64,000 nucleotides of DNA from Algibacter mikhailovii (GCF_014651495.1 NZ_BMWZ01000002.1:496001-560000); one strand, 5' to 3'; shown: positions 27,695-36,251, counted from the stretch's first letter. Numbers and translations: made by a program. Notes: generated by a model not told the origin, from the letters alone.

Positions 27695-28171
27695 ATGAAT
27701 CACGTAATTAAAGTATTCCTTGTAACTATTTTAACCCTAACCAGCTGCGTTAATCAAAAAGAAAAAAACACTGATAATAAAGAAGACTTTGTAGCTGTTG
27801 AAACTCTTGTTCAAAACATTTTTGATGATATTTGGGGTGCTAAAAACGAAACGCTTATTACCAAGTACCACACTGATGATTTTGTACTACTAGAACATGG
27901 TGAGGTATGGACTAATGATACTATTGCCAATTGGTGTAAACAGGCCAAATTACGTGACAAAGGCATAAAACGAATAAATAGTTTTGATTTCTTCAATGCT
28001 AAAAAAGAAGGACATCGAATTTGGATGGCCTATCATAATTATGCTACATTTAAAAAAGACAGCATTATTAGAAAATTAGAATGGCTAGAAAGTATTGTTG
28101 CTGTTAAAAAAGATACGGTTTGGAAATTAGAATTAATGCATTCTACACGCGTACCACGCAGGTCAAATTAA
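27695..28171 (+). CDS. NTF2-like (SnoaL/DUF4440-type) lipoprotein
   Basis: The 158-residue product begins at ATG 27695 with a lipoprotein signal (lipobox LTSC). It then has an NTF2-like cone fold: the helix FVAVETLVQNIFDDIWGAKN, the ITKYHTDDFVLLEHGEVW segment, and C-terminal strands WMAYHNYATF and WLESIVAVKKDTVWKLELMHSTR. Members are ligand-binding or small-molecule-modifying domains, and no activity can be assigned here. Its stop codon overlaps that of the convergent small Cys-rich gene by four bases. Confidence 0.78.
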   Translation: MNHVIKVFLVTILTLTSCVNQKEKNTDNKEDFVAVETLVQNIFDDIWGAKNETLITKYHTDDFVLLEHGEVWTNDTIANWCKQAKLRDKGIKRINSFDFFNAKKEGHRIWMAYHNYATFKKDSIIRKLEWLESIVAVKKDTVWKLELMHSTRVPRRSN

Positions 28172-28329
28172 GCCACCTTCTTTATCAAATCAAAACAAGG
28201 ACACTTTTTACAGCGTTTATTCTCTCCTTTTTTAAACTTTTTACAGCAACTAGATTTTACTTTTTCAGGAACATCAAGACCTAATTTACGTAATTTTTTG
28301 ATTGCTTTTTTTTGCTTTTTTTTACCCAC
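28168..28329 (-). CDS. Small basic Cys-rich protein (53 residues)
   Basis: I set the start at GTG 28329, because the longer frame from TTG 28359 begins inside a perfect TAnnTTTG element and could not be transcribed from it. The product is lysine-rich (GKKKQKKAIKKLRKLGLDVP) and has a Cys cluster of the form CC-x(10)-C-x2-C-x1-C ending in KKCPCFDL. I do not recognise a named family, though similar short Cys-rich proteins seem to occur in other Flavobacteriaceae. The pattern suggests metal or nucleic-acid binding. It lies downstream of ferritin on the same strand. Confidence 0.6.
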   Translation of the reverse strand: MGKKKQKKAIKKLRKLGLDVPEKVKSSCCKKFKKGENKRCKKCPCFDLIKKVA

Positions 28330-28356
28330 AGAACAATGTAATATTGAAATTTCGGG

Positions 28357-28364
28357 CAAATGTA
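28357..28364 (-). promoter_or_regulatory. TAnnTTTG -7 element for the small Cys-rich gene
   Basis: The minus strand reads TACATTTG, an exact match, 27 bases before the GTG start. A TAAGCTTA palindrome at 28387-28394 lies just upstream; its half resembles the metal operon operator arm (GCTTAAAT), but only weakly. Confidence 0.6.
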
Positions 28365-28404
28365 AGTTATTTTTATTAAATCTAAATAAGCTTAAATGTT
28401 AAAA

Positions 28405-28923
28405 TTATTCTGGTGTATTTGTGGCTGCGGTTGTCACCGTTAAATTCTCAATATCTCTATCAAATAAATATAAGCCCCCTTTATCATCACCAATCATATT
28501 AATTTTATCAAGAATGGTTCTCGCTACTGCTTCTTCTTCTATTTGTTCTGCAACATACCACTGTAGAAAATTATGGGTAGCATAATCCTTTTCTTGAAGA
28601 CTAATATGCACCAGCTCATTGATGCTTTGAGAAACAAACACTTCATGTTCAAACAATTTTTCAAACATTTCTTTAAACGACTTGAAGGTCACATTAGGCG
28701 CCTTTAATTGCGAAATCTTGGCATGGCCGCCACGTTCATTTACAAACTTTACAAGTTTTAGCATGTGTTCTCGCTCTTCGTCACTTTGGGCATACATAAA
28801 GTTAGCAACACCCTCCAAACCTTTAACTTCTGCCCAACAGGCCATAGCTAAATATATTTGAGAAGATTCAGCTTCTATTTTTATTTGATTATTTAAAGCG
28901 TCTTGTATAGATTTTGATAACAT
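28405..28923 (-). CDS. Ferritin (non-heme, FtnA type)
   Basis: This is a 24-mer iron-storage protein subunit of 172 residues. The four-helix bundle carries the ferroxidase ligands in the usual places: E17, E50 and H53 (SDEEREHM), E94, Q127 and E130 (AEQIEEEAV). It oxidises Fe(II) and stores it as a ferric mineral in the cytoplasm. The C-terminal tail after residue 155 (ENLTVTTAATNTPE) is longer and more polar than in the E. coli protein. No operator of the metal operon type was found upstream. Confidence 0.95.
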   Translation of the reverse strand: MLSKSIQDALNNQIKIEAESSQIYLAMACWAEVKGLEGVANFMYAQSDEEREHMLKLVKFVNERGGHAKISQLKAPNVTFKSFKEMFEKLFEHEVFVSQSINELVHISLQEKDYATHNFLQWYVAEQIEEEAVARTILDKINMIGDDKGGLYLFDRDIENLTVTTAATNTPE

Positions 28924-28982
28924 AATTTTCTTGTTTTTTGTAAAGTTAAAAATTTCATAAGCAACTTTTGGTCAAGTTGAAT

Positions 28983-29016
28983 AAAAAAAGGCTATTCTCT
29001 AATAGAATAACCTTTT
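28983..29016 (-). terminator. Rho-independent terminator after the cupredoxin-like gene
   Basis: On the minus strand a 13-bp stem with one G-U pair (AAAAGGTTATTCT with AGAATAGCCTTTT) and a 5-base loop ends in a T-run. It also separates this gene from ferritin. Confidence 0.8.
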
Positions 29017-29039
29017 CTTGCTATTAATCAATCTAAATA

Positions 29040-29420
29040 CTACTGCACTGTAAGCGTATACAGTGGTGTTGGATTTAAAGGACAGAAATACACATACTCG
29101 CCTTTTGCTAATGTTGTTGCATTTGTTTTTTGAGTTTCGCCATCTTTAACAACTGTTGTAACATAAGCCGTTTTAATATGGTTCTCTGGTTTACTAGCAT
29201 CTTTACCTTTTTGCACTAATACTAAACCTACTTCTTTGGCCGCATGGTTATTTGAAACTTCAAATACATAAGTACCTTCATTTACCGTTAATGCTTTTTG
29301 AACGAATTCGCCTTTAGTTTGCTCTAAAGAAATTGTTTTTACCGATGCCATAGCATCTTGTGCATTTGTGTTTAATGAAAATGCTAATGCGATTACTAAA
29401 ATTGAAATTACTTTTTTCAT
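29040..29420 (-). CDS. Cupredoxin-like secreted protein without canonical copper ligands
   Basis: The 126-residue product has a signal peptide (to SLNTNAQ) and then a beta-rich domain. The strand pattern (GTYVFEVSNNHAAKEVGLVLVQKG and GEYVYFCPLNPTPLYTLTVQ) is that of a small cupredoxin. A Cys sits where the copper Cys belongs (YFCPL), but the following His and Met are missing and the N-terminal His is displaced, so type-1 copper binding is doubtful. It lies downstream of the AhpD-like gene and may share its message if the hairpin between them is leaky. Confidence 0.65.
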   Translation of the reverse strand: MKKVISILVIALAFSLNTNAQDAMASVKTISLEQTKGEFVQKALTVNEGTYVFEVSNNHAAKEVGLVLVQKGKDASKPENHIKTAYVTTVVKDGETQKTNATTLAKGEYVYFCPLNPTPLYTLTVQ

Positions 29421-29482
29421 GATTTTTTTGGTTTTTACCCCTTTTTTTTGGGGAATGATTATGTATTGATTTTAATTTTAAA

Positions 29483-29509
29483 CCTGTAAAACTTTAACAA
29501 CCTTACAGG
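29483..29509. terminator. Hairpin between the AhpD-like and cupredoxin-like genes
   Basis: The arms CCTGTAA and TTACAGG pair over seven bases. A T-run follows only on the plus strand; on the minus strand the following sequence is mixed A/T, so termination of the AhpD-like transcript would be weak. Confidence 0.4.
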
Positions 29510-29517
29510 CTTTTTTA

Positions 29518-30066
29518 CTATACCGTTGCCACTTCTAAAGGCTGTGCTATTGGAAAATCTACTGGCACTTGTGTTGTGCTGTGTATATAATTAGAAATAG
29601 TTTTATCACCTACTAAAGCAATGGTATCAATTAAATTGCCTTTTGAGTATCCTGCATTAAAATAGTTTTCTAATACAGCTTCATCTGTTCTCCCTCTATT
29701 TTCAGTGATGTTTCTAGCCAATCTTGCTAAGGCGTCTAATTTATTATCGAAAGATGCTTCTCCAGCTCTTAACTCTAAAATTTGTTCGTCTGTAAAACCA
29801 TTCATTTTTGCAATGGCTGTATGAGCAGATAAACAGTAAATACAATTGTTGACTTGACTAACAGCTAAGTTTACAACTTCTTTTTCTTTAGATGATAATG
29901 ACGTTTTTGCATTTGAAAAGCCTAAATAATTTTCTAAAGCCGTATCACTATGTGCGTAAGTAGCATAGAGATTAGGTACAAACCCTAATGCTTTGTTTAA
30001 ATTATCGAATATCGCTTGGTTGTTTTCGCTTACTTGGTCTCTTGTTGGTACATTAAATGTGCTCAT
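29518..30066 (-). CDS. AhpD-like carboxymuconolactone decarboxylase family protein
   Basis: The start is the ATG at 30066 (MSTFNVPTRDQVSE), giving 182 residues; an earlier start would place the promoter element inside the gene. The core helix has the redox motif CIYCLSAH (CxxC followed by His), as in AhpD-type alkylhydroperoxidases. The N-terminal segment (NKALGFVPNLYATYAHSDTALENYLGF) is typical of the peroxidase-related subgroup. It probably acts on peroxides or disulfides in the cytoplasm. An operator-like 20-bp box and a CACCTTTG -7 element lie upstream. Confidence 0.88.
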   Translation of the reverse strand: MSTFNVPTRDQVSENNQAIFDNLNKALGFVPNLYATYAHSDTALENYLGFSNAKTSLSSKEKEVVNLAVSQVNNCIYCLSAHTAIAKMNGFTDEQILELRAGEASFDNKLDALARLARNITENRGRTDEAVLENYFNAGYSKGNLIDTIALVGDKTISNYIHSTTQVPVDFPIAQPLEVATV

Positions 30067-30123
30067 AATTTTAATTTTTAAATGATTTGTTATTTTAAAT
30101 TTTGTGGTTTGTAATTCTTGGTA

Positions 30124-30131
30124 CAAAGGTG
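30124..30131 (-). promoter_or_regulatory. Probable -7 element for the AhpD-like gene
   Basis: The minus strand reads CACCTTTG within GCACCTTTGTAC, one base off TAnnTTTG. The nearly identical GCATCTTTGTAC precedes the small ORF upstream, at the same distance from the 20-bp box. Confidence 0.55.
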
Positions 30132-30170
30132 CAACTGTTCTAAAGGTTACACCATGTATGCTTTTCCTTT

Positions 30171-30190
30171 TGGCTTGTCAATTTTTCCCT
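30171..30190 (-). promoter_or_regulatory. 20-bp direct repeat, copy 2 (upstream of the AhpD-like promoter)
   Basis: On the minus strand it reads AGGGAAAAATTGACAAGCCA, identical to 30440-30459. Thirty-nine bases separate it from the -7 element, exactly as at the other copy. It is a candidate binding site for the adjacent AraC-type regulator. Confidence 0.75.
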
Positions 30191-30198
30191 TTATGGAT

Positions 30199-30366
30199 TT
30201 AACCTATGGTATTAGTAGTTATATAAGGCCTTTCTGCATCACAGTAGAAATCTGAAATATGATTTTGCTCACAATGTGTTTGCGGAGAAATGGTGTTTAA
30301 CACTTCCTTTCTTTTTCCTCTAAATATTTCAATTAAATTGAAAATAGATATGTGTTTTAAATTCAT
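30199..30366 (-). CDS. Small hypothetical protein (55 residues) in the AraC module
   Basis: An ATG at 30366 opens a 55-residue frame ending in TAA at 30199. It begins MNLKHISIFNLIEIFRGKRK and ends with a stretch containing HCEQNHISDFYCDAERPYI. No family is recognised. Support comes from position: a 20-bp box and a -7-like element (GCATCTTTGTAC) lie upstream at the same spacing as for the AhpD-like gene. The C-x(9)-CDxERP ending loosely resembles another small ORF after an AraC gene at 52488-52649. It may be a real peptide or a regulatory leader. Confidence 0.5.
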   Translation of the reverse strand: MNLKHISIFNLIEIFRGKRKEVLNTISPQTHCEQNHISDFYCDAERPYITTNTIG

Positions 30367-30392
30367 GACTTTGTTGTTTTAATTATACAGTA

Positions 30393-30400
30393 CAAAGATG
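30393..30400 (-). promoter_or_regulatory. Probable -7 element for the 55-residue ORF
   Basis: The minus strand reads CATCTTTG, one base off TAnnTTTG, 26 bases before the ATG at 30366. Confidence 0.55.
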
Positions 30401-30439
30401 CATGAGAAGGAGGTGTAATAAAATAGAAGGAATGCCCTG

Positions 30440-30459
30440 TGGCTTGTCAATTTTTCCCT
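30440..30459 (-). promoter_or_regulatory. 20-bp direct repeat, copy 1 (upstream of the 55-residue ORF promoter)
   Basis: AGGGAAAAATTGACAAGCCA on the minus strand. It overlaps the last two bases of the AraC-type regulator gene and precedes its -7 element by 39 bases. Confidence 0.75.
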
Positions 30460-31303
30460 AAACTGTTTTTTTAAGTTGCTTTTTGAAGTCTGAAGGCGAT
30501 AAGTTGGTGTGTTTTTTAAATAATCGACTTAAATGAGAGGCGTCTTCAAAGCCTACGTCATAGGCAATTTCTTTGGCCGTCTTTTCTGTGTAGATTAATA
30601 AACGTTTTGCTTCAAGTACAATGCGCTCATGAATGATATGCAACGGACTTGTATTTAATTTAGCAAACGTATTGGATAAAGTTTTAGGCGATTTAAAAAG
30701 CTTTTCCGCATAAAACGAGACGCTATGCTCTGTTTTAAAATGTGCTTCAACCAACATGTTGAATTCACGCAGTAAATCAACTTTGATGTTCTTTGAAGGT
30801 TCAACAAAGCCCGCTTTCAATTTTAATAACCGTGTGCTTATGATTATGAAACGCGCCATTAACATGCGTAACATTTCAGCTTGAATAGTGTCTTCTGTTT
30901 CCAATTCATCTAAAAAGACTTCATGAAGAATATGTAGTTTGCGATTTTCTTTTTCATTTAATTCAATGATAGGGATATGCACATTCCCAAAGAACAACAA
31001 TCCAGCACAACTCACTTCTTGATCGTGGTCTTTAATACAGTAAAACTCCCTGTTAAATTGGTAAACTACCAAATCTTTACCCGATATAAACTGAAAAAAC
31101 TGAACTGTAGTTAATGCCAAAACACTATTTGGAGCTATAGTATAAGGAATACTATCTACCAGAAGTTCTGCCTGAACATCTTTGGTTCTTATAAAAGTAT
31201 ATAATTCTGGCTGGGTAGCGGCTTTACTGTAGCGTTCTAAAAGTTCTTCATCTCCTATTTTTAAGATGGCATTGGTAGAAAACTCTGTGAATGTGTTTTG
31301 CAT
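30458..31303 (-). CDS. AraC-family transcriptional regulator
   Basis: This 281-residue regulator has a variable N-terminal sensing domain (about 1-175) that resembles a cupin-type fold. A C-terminal AraC HTH pair follows, with first helix-turn-helix SVSFYAEKLFKSPKTLSNTFAKL and second KTAKEIAYDVGFEDASHLSRLFKKHTNLSPSDFKK. Two identical 20-bp boxes sit directly downstream, before two promoters in the same direction, so it is likely to control the small ORF and the AhpD-like gene. The ligand is unknown, but an oxidative or electrophile signal would fit the AhpD-like target. Confidence 0.9.
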   Translation of the reverse strand: MQNTFTEFSTNAILKIGDEELLERYSKAATQPELYTFIRTKDVQAELLVDSIPYTIAPNSVLALTTVQFFQFISGKDLVVYQFNREFYCIKDHDQEVSCAGLLFFGNVHIPIIELNEKENRKLHILHEVFLDELETEDTIQAEMLRMLMARFIIISTRLLKLKAGFVEPSKNIKVDLLREFNMLVEAHFKTEHSVSFYAEKLFKSPKTLSNTFAKLNTSPLHIIHERIVLEAKRLLIYTEKTAKEIAYDVGFEDASHLSRLFKKHTNLSPSDFKKQLKKTV

Positions 31304-31565
31304 GCCAAGTTAGTCTTTAGGTTTTAAAAAACATTACAGAAAACTGTTCGTCTTAAAAAAACAGAAAATAGCCCTGTTTTTTTGTGCCGTTTGTCATGGC
31401 GTTATTTGGTAAAGTAACACTATTTACACATCTGTAATTCGAGTATTCTGCTTCAGAATTAATCGTTCAAAATTACTCAGATAATCGTATCAATTACTAT
31501 ACGATTTTGGTTTCATCTTATTTTCTTGGTGGGCAGGGCAGCTTGTGTGGACGGTTTATGAAAAA

Positions 31566-33008
31566 CTAGAATTTTACCAATTTATATCTACCCTCTTGCA
31601 AGTTGAAATAGCTGAAATAAAGATTTTTATTATGATAAAACACATCTTCGTTAGAAGCATACTTTAGGCTATCACTATAATTCTTAATTTTTTGGAATAT
31701 GTTAAGTTCTACTTTGCTCTTTACATAATTAAAATCCAAATCTAATGTTGTATTAAAATAAGTAGACTTTGTAATCGTATATGAACTATACCCAGAATAC
31801 ACAGGATTAATATTTTGCTGAACAATATTTATAGTGTTATTCTGAACAGAATACGAAGGTATTGAGCCCCCCATCATAGGCGCACCTCTTTTAACCTCTT
31901 TAAAACCTCCGATGGTCATATAGTAATTACCCCCTTTCTTGTATCCACTTATACCTAACTTTCCAGAAGACACTTTTCGGAGAAATTTTGAAGTTTCATC
32001 AAACTCCCTTGTTGTAACGAAAGGAACAGCCGTTTGGCCTTCTTGAACAATTTTGGAGTTTTTAATTTGTATTGGCTCTTCTTTATGAAAATAGAAAGAT
32101 TTCAAAATGCTATCCTCAAAGGTCTTGGCTACCAGTTTCATTTCTTTTCTTGAGCTTGCTATTTGAAGTAATTTGTCATTTATAACATAAGAATTCATCC
32201 TCTGAAAATCATCCAATTTACCACTGGGATAACTAAACTCTTTTCTTTGAATACTAAAATCAGTCAAATCAATAATGTACATTAAGGTTGCCGCCGTTCT
32301 GTTATCAAAGGTTAAATACAACTTATCGCCTTGTTTGTATATTTTATTATCTTGAGACACTTGCTCAAGAGCATTAGGAATACTATTGTCAATTTCCAAA
32401 ACATTAGACTTTTTATTAGAAAATAAGCTGGTTGACATTAAAAGGGATTTTGAATTATTAAGTCTTTGCTTTTTATGTAATTCTAGGCCATGAATTTTTA
32501 TAAGTTCCAATTCATAATTATCATTTAACTCTCGTATAATTATGTCATTATCAAAACTCGTTGTTAAGACATATACTTTGTTTTCATGACTAATAGTTTT
32601 AAGATACCGTTCATCGCTAAGCTTAATATCAAATTCTTTTAGACTGGTTGTCTTTAAATTAAAATTAACCGTGTAAACACAAAAATTGCGATAGTTTTTG
32701 TCTGAATAAAATAAGCTATAGTTATTACCTAAAACCGAAGTCCCTAAAGGAATAGCATACTTGCTTTTTTTTAAATACACAAAATCAAACTGTGAAATAT
32801 TATTAAAATGTTCATCAAATAAATAAGCCTGAACCTTTTTCTTTTCTTTTACAAAAATTCCTAAATAATTATTCAAGCTATTTGAGATAGAAAAAGTTTG
32901 TTTTCTAATCTGTCTTGATTCTTGGTCACATTTAAAATCAAGAACAACTTCTTGACTCATAACAAAACTAGTGAAGAACAATAAAGTTAGGGCTATGAAA
33001 TATTTCAT
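31566..33008 (-). CDS. Hypothetical secreted protein, family not recognised
   Basis: A 480-residue product with a signal peptide (MKYFIALTLLFFTSFVMSQ). The body is rich in short beta-type segments, Lys, Ser and Asn, with repeated YxLF and DKxYxLT-like strands, so a beta-propeller is possible. I see no catalytic motif. Gly-rich segments (GAPMMGGSIPSYSV) occur near residue 385. The stop codon of metG lies 11 bases upstream of its ATG, so the two may be co-transcribed, although they are unlikely to be related in function. Confidence 0.7.
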   Translation of the reverse strand: MKYFIALTLLFFTSFVMSQEVVLDFKCDQESRQIRKQTFSISNSLNNYLGIFVKEKKKVQAYLFDEHFNNISQFDFVYLKKSKYAIPLGTSVLGNNYSLFYSDKNYRNFCVYTVNFNLKTTSLKEFDIKLSDERYLKTISHENKVYVLTTSFDNDIIIRELNDNYELELIKIHGLELHKKQRLNNSKSLLMSTSLFSNKKSNVLEIDNSIPNALEQVSQDNKIYKQGDKLYLTFDNRTAATLMYIIDLTDFSIQRKEFSYPSGKLDDFQRMNSYVINDKLLQIASSRKEMKLVAKTFEDSILKSFYFHKEEPIQIKNSKIVQEGQTAVPFVTTREFDETSKFLRKVSSGKLGISGYKKGGNYYMTIGGFKEVKRGAPMMGGSIPSYSVQNNTINIVQQNINPVYSGYSSYTITKSTYFNTTLDLDFNYVKSKVELNIFQKIKNYSDSLKYASNEDVFYHNKNLYFSYFNLQEGRYKLVKF

Positions 33009-33019
33009 CTAGCTTCAGC

Positions 33020-35074
33020 CTAACTTATCTGCAGTCCATTAGCAACATCTGCTGTATCAGGATTCACAAACACCAATTTACCATCAGCACTTTCAGTCAT
33101 TAAAATCATGCCTTCGCTTTCAACACCTCTTAAGGCTCTTGGTGCTAAGTTTACTAGAACAGTAACGCGTTTACCAATAATATCTTCAGCTTTAAAACTT
33201 TCAGCAATGCCAGATACAATAGTCCGCACGTCAATTCCCGTATCCACCTTTAGAACTAACAGCTTTTTGGCTTTAGGCATTTTTTCCGCTTCAAGAATGG
33301 TTCCAACACGTATATCTAACTTGGTAAAATCCTCAAAAGTAATGGTGTCTTTTTGAGGCTCTACAACCTTATTGGCTGCTTCATTAGCTTTTTTACTAGC
33401 TTCCAATTTATCTAATTGTGCTTGAATTGTAGTATCTTCAATTTTAGAAAACAACAACTCTGCTTTTCCTATTTCATGCCCAGCTGGTAACAAAACTTCT
33501 TTTTCTGAAACATCATTCCAGCTATTTTTAGTGTATGCTAGTATACCTTTAAGTTTTTCTGATGTAAATGGTAAAAATGGCTCACTTAAGGTGGCTAAAG
33601 CAGATGCTATTTGAAGTGCCACATACATAATTGTTTTTGTACGTTCTGCATCTACTTTAATGACCTTCCAAGGTTCTGCATCTGCCAGATACTTATTTCC
33701 TAAGCGCGCTAAATTCATAAGCTCTTGGCTTGCCTCCCTAAATCTATAACGTTCTATCGAACTCGCTATAACATCTGGATAGGCCTTCACGGCTGCTAAA
33801 GCATCTAAATCCTCTTGAGAAAATGCTCCTGGATTAGGCACAAGGCCTTCATAATATTTATTGGTTAGTACGACAACGCGATTAATGAAGTTTCCGAATA
33901 TAGCCACCAACTCATTATTATTTCTAGCCTGAAAATCCTTCCAGGTAAAATCATTATCCTTAGTTTCTGGTGCATTTGCTGTTAAGACATAGCGTAAAAC
34001 ATCTTGCTGACCAGGGAAATCTTTTAGATACTCTGGTAACCAAACGGCCCAATTTTTAGACGTTGATAATTTATTTCCTTCTAAATTTAAAAACTCATTG
34101 GCTGGCACATTCTCAGGCAAAATATAAGATCCTTCAGCTTTTAACATGGATGGAAAAATAATACAGTGAAATACAATATTATCTTTTCCTATAAAATGCA
34201 CCAATTTGGTGTCTTTATCTTTCCAATACGGCTCCCAATCTTTTCCTTCTCGTGCAGCCCATTCTTTGGTTGACGATATATATCCAATTGGAGCGTCAAA
34301 CCACACATAAAGCACTTTGCCTTCCCCGCCTTCTGCCGGCACTGGAATACCCCAATCTAGATCTCGAGTTACGGCTCTTGGACGTAATCCGTCATCAATC
34401 CATGATTTTACCTGCCCATATACATTAGGTTTCCAATCTTTTTTATGGCCTTCTAATATCCATTCTTTCAAGAAGGCTTCATGCTTATCTAAAGGCAAAA
34501 ACCAGTGTTTGGTTTGCTTTAAAGTAGGCACATTCCCCGTTAATGCAGATTTTGGATTTATCAAGTCGGTTGCATTATGACTTGTGCCACAGTTTTCACA
34601 TTGGTCGCCATAACTTTCTTCGTTGCCACATTTAGGGCAAGTCCCCACAACAAATCGATCAGCTAAAAACTGATTGGCTTCAGCATCATACAATTGCTCC
34701 GTGGACTCTTCAATAAACTCGCCTTTATTATATAAGGTTGTGAAAAACTCTGAAGCGGTTTCATGATGAATAGGTGCTGTTGTTCTAGAATAATTATCAT
34801 AGGTGATGCCAAAATCTACAAATGATTGTTTTATAATAGCATGGTATTTATCTACTATATCTTGAGGAGACACCCCTTCATTTTTAGCTTTTATGGTAAT
34901 TGGCACACCATGCTCATCACTACCTCCTATGAATGCCACATCATTTCCGGTTAATCTCAAATAACGCACGTAAATATCTGCTGGCACATACACCCCAGCC
35001 AAATGCCCAATATGAATAGGTCCGTTAGTGTAGGGTAATGCAGTTGTGATGGTATATCTTTTTGGCTTGCTCAT
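33020..35074 (-). CDS. metG: Methionyl-tRNA synthetase
   Basis: This class I aminoacyl-tRNA synthetase has 684 residues and charges initiator and elongator tRNA-Met. The catalytic HIGH is at residues 21-24, and the KMSKS loop is KLSTS near residue 335. The zinc knuckle has C146, C149, C159 and C162 (CPKCG...CENCG). A C-terminal EMAP/Trbp111-type tRNA-binding domain covers about 580-684 ([15 protein letters not shown] to the end) and normally drives dimerisation. The KMSKS loop has Leu and Thr in place of Met and Lys, a common variant. Confidence 0.97.
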   Translation of the reverse strand: MSKPKRYTITTALPYTNGPIHIGHLAGVYVPADIYVRYLRLTGNDVAFIGGSDEHGVPITIKAKNEGVSPQDIVDKYHAIIKQSFVDFGITYDNYSRTTAPIHHETASEFFTTLYNKGEFIEESTEQLYDAEANQFLADRFVVGTCPKCGNEESYGDQCENCGTSHNATDLINPKSALTGNVPTLKQTKHWFLPLDKHEAFLKEWILEGHKKDWKPNVYGQVKSWIDDGLRPRAVTRDLDWGIPVPAEGGEGKVLYVWFDAPIGYISSTKEWAAREGKDWEPYWKDKDTKLVHFIGKDNIVFHCIIFPSMLKAEGSYILPENVPANEFLNLEGNKLSTSKNWAVWLPEYLKDFPGQQDVLRYVLTANAPETKDNDFTWKDFQARNNNELVAIFGNFINRVVVLTNKYYEGLVPNPGAFSQEDLDALAAVKAYPDVIASSIERYRFREASQELMNLARLGNKYLADAEPWKVIKVDAERTKTIMYVALQIASALATLSEPFLPFTSEKLKGILAYTKNSWNDVSEKEVLLPAGHEIGKAELLFSKIEDTTIQAQLDKLEASKKANEAANKVVEPQKDTITFEDFTKLDIRVGTILEAEKMPKAKKLLVLKVDTGIDVRTIVSGIAESFKAEDIIGKRVTVLVNLAPRALRGVESEGMILMTESADGKLVFVNPDTADVANGLQIS

Positions 35075-35180
35075 TTTAAAATCTAAATTATGGTCTCTTT
35101 ATATCATAACGCTTTCAAAAACAAAACCTCAGAAACATATGCTTAAAAGCTATCTGAAATACTCATTTTTTAACGCGCCA

Positions 35181-35188
35181 CAAAAGTA
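35181..35188 (-). promoter_or_regulatory. TAnnTTTG -7 element for metG
   Basis: The minus strand reads TACTTTTG, an exact consensus match, giving a leader of about 100 bases before metG. It lies in the short divergent gap with the peptidase gene. Confidence 0.5.
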
Positions 35189-35216
35189 ATCAATTCAGCA
35201 GGCATTTAGAAAAAAA

Positions 35217-36251
35217 ATGTACATTTACAATATGTGGAAAACCCTACGAAAAACCGGATTGTTTTGCCTGTTATTATGCTTTATAATAAATAAGCATGAC
35301 GCACAAAACATGACTAAAGTCCAAACTCCTAATATTTTGAAACAACCACCATATTTAAAAGCCGGCGATACTGTTGCTATAGTTGCGCCCTCAGGCATAT
35401 TAAAAAGTAAGCAAGGTGAGATAAACCAAGCTAAAGCGCTATTAAAAAGCTGGGGATTACACCCTATTGTTGGCAAACATGTGTTTAGTCAAGGTAATCA
35501 CTTTGCAGGAACAGATGACGAACGCTGTGAAGATTTTCAAAAAACACTCGACGACCCGAGCATTAAGGCTATTTGGTGTGCACGAGGCGGATACGGCGCA
35601 GTAAGGATTTTAGATAAATTAAATTGGACGCAATTCAAAACTAATCCAAAATGGGTCATTGGATATTCGGACATCACGGGCATTCATAATCAAATTCATA
35701 ATGAAGGCGTTGAAAGCCTTCACGCCATGATGTGCGTAAATTTAACTAAAGATCTATCGCAAATTAAAACTACGATTTCTACTTTTAAAAACACTGTTTT
35801 TGGCAAGCCTCTTTCTTATACGCTTGCCGGCTCAAAGTATAATAAAGAGGGAACAGCCACAGGGCAATTGGTAGGCGGAAACTTATCTATACTTTATAGT
35901 ATGCTTGGCTCAAAATCAAGTCTTAACACAGACGGAAAAATACTTTTTATTGAAGATATTGGCGAATACAAATACCATATAGACCGTATGCTTCAAAGCC
36001 TGAAACGTGCAGGATACTTTGATGCCTGCCAGGGCGTTATTGTGGGAGATATGACCAATCTTAGAAAAAACACAACCCTTTGGGGAAGTTCTATAGTACA
36101 GCTTATTTTGGATGCTTTATCAGATTACGACTTTCCGATTGCTTTCAATATGCCGGCTGGTCATGAAGAAGAAAACAAAGCTTTGATTTTAGGGCGAAAG
36201 TTAAACCTAACCGTTACCCAGGGTGAAACCAATATAGTTTTTAGCCATTAG
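35217..36251 (+). CDS. S66 family LD-carboxypeptidase-like serine peptidase, exported
   Basis: The 344-residue protein has an N-terminal signal peptide (WKTLRKTGLFCLLLCFIINK) followed by the S66 fold. The catalytic Ser lies in WVIGYSDIT, with Glu in FIEDIGEYKYHIDRM and His in PAGHEEENKALILGR. LD-carboxypeptidases cleave the terminal D-alanine of the peptidoglycan stem tetrapeptide after other trimming. The family is usually cytoplasmic, so the signal peptide suggests periplasmic action. ATG 35217 or ATG 35232 could be the start. Confidence 0.9.
   Translation: MYIYNMWKTLRKTGLFCLLLCFIINKHDAQNMTKVQTPNILKQPPYLKAGDTVAIVAPSGILKSKQGEINQAKALLKSWGLHPIVGKHVFSQGNHFAGTDDERCEDFQKTLDDPSIKAIWCARGGYGAVRILDKLNWTQFKTNPKWVIGYSDITGIHNQIHNEGVESLHAMMCVNLTKDLSQIKTTISTFKNTVFGKPLSYTLAGSKYNKEGTATGQLVGGNLSILYSMLGSKSSLNTDGKILFIEDIGEYKYHIDRMLQSLKRAGYFDACQGVIVGDMTNLRKNTTLWGSSIVQLILDALSDYDFPIAFNMPAGHEEENKALILGRKLNLTVTQGETNIVFSH

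Noticed and set aside
28330-28359. Longer form of the Cys-rich ORF beginning at TTG 28359
   Set aside because: The TTG is the end of a perfect TACATTTG promoter element, so it would lie upstream of the transcription start.
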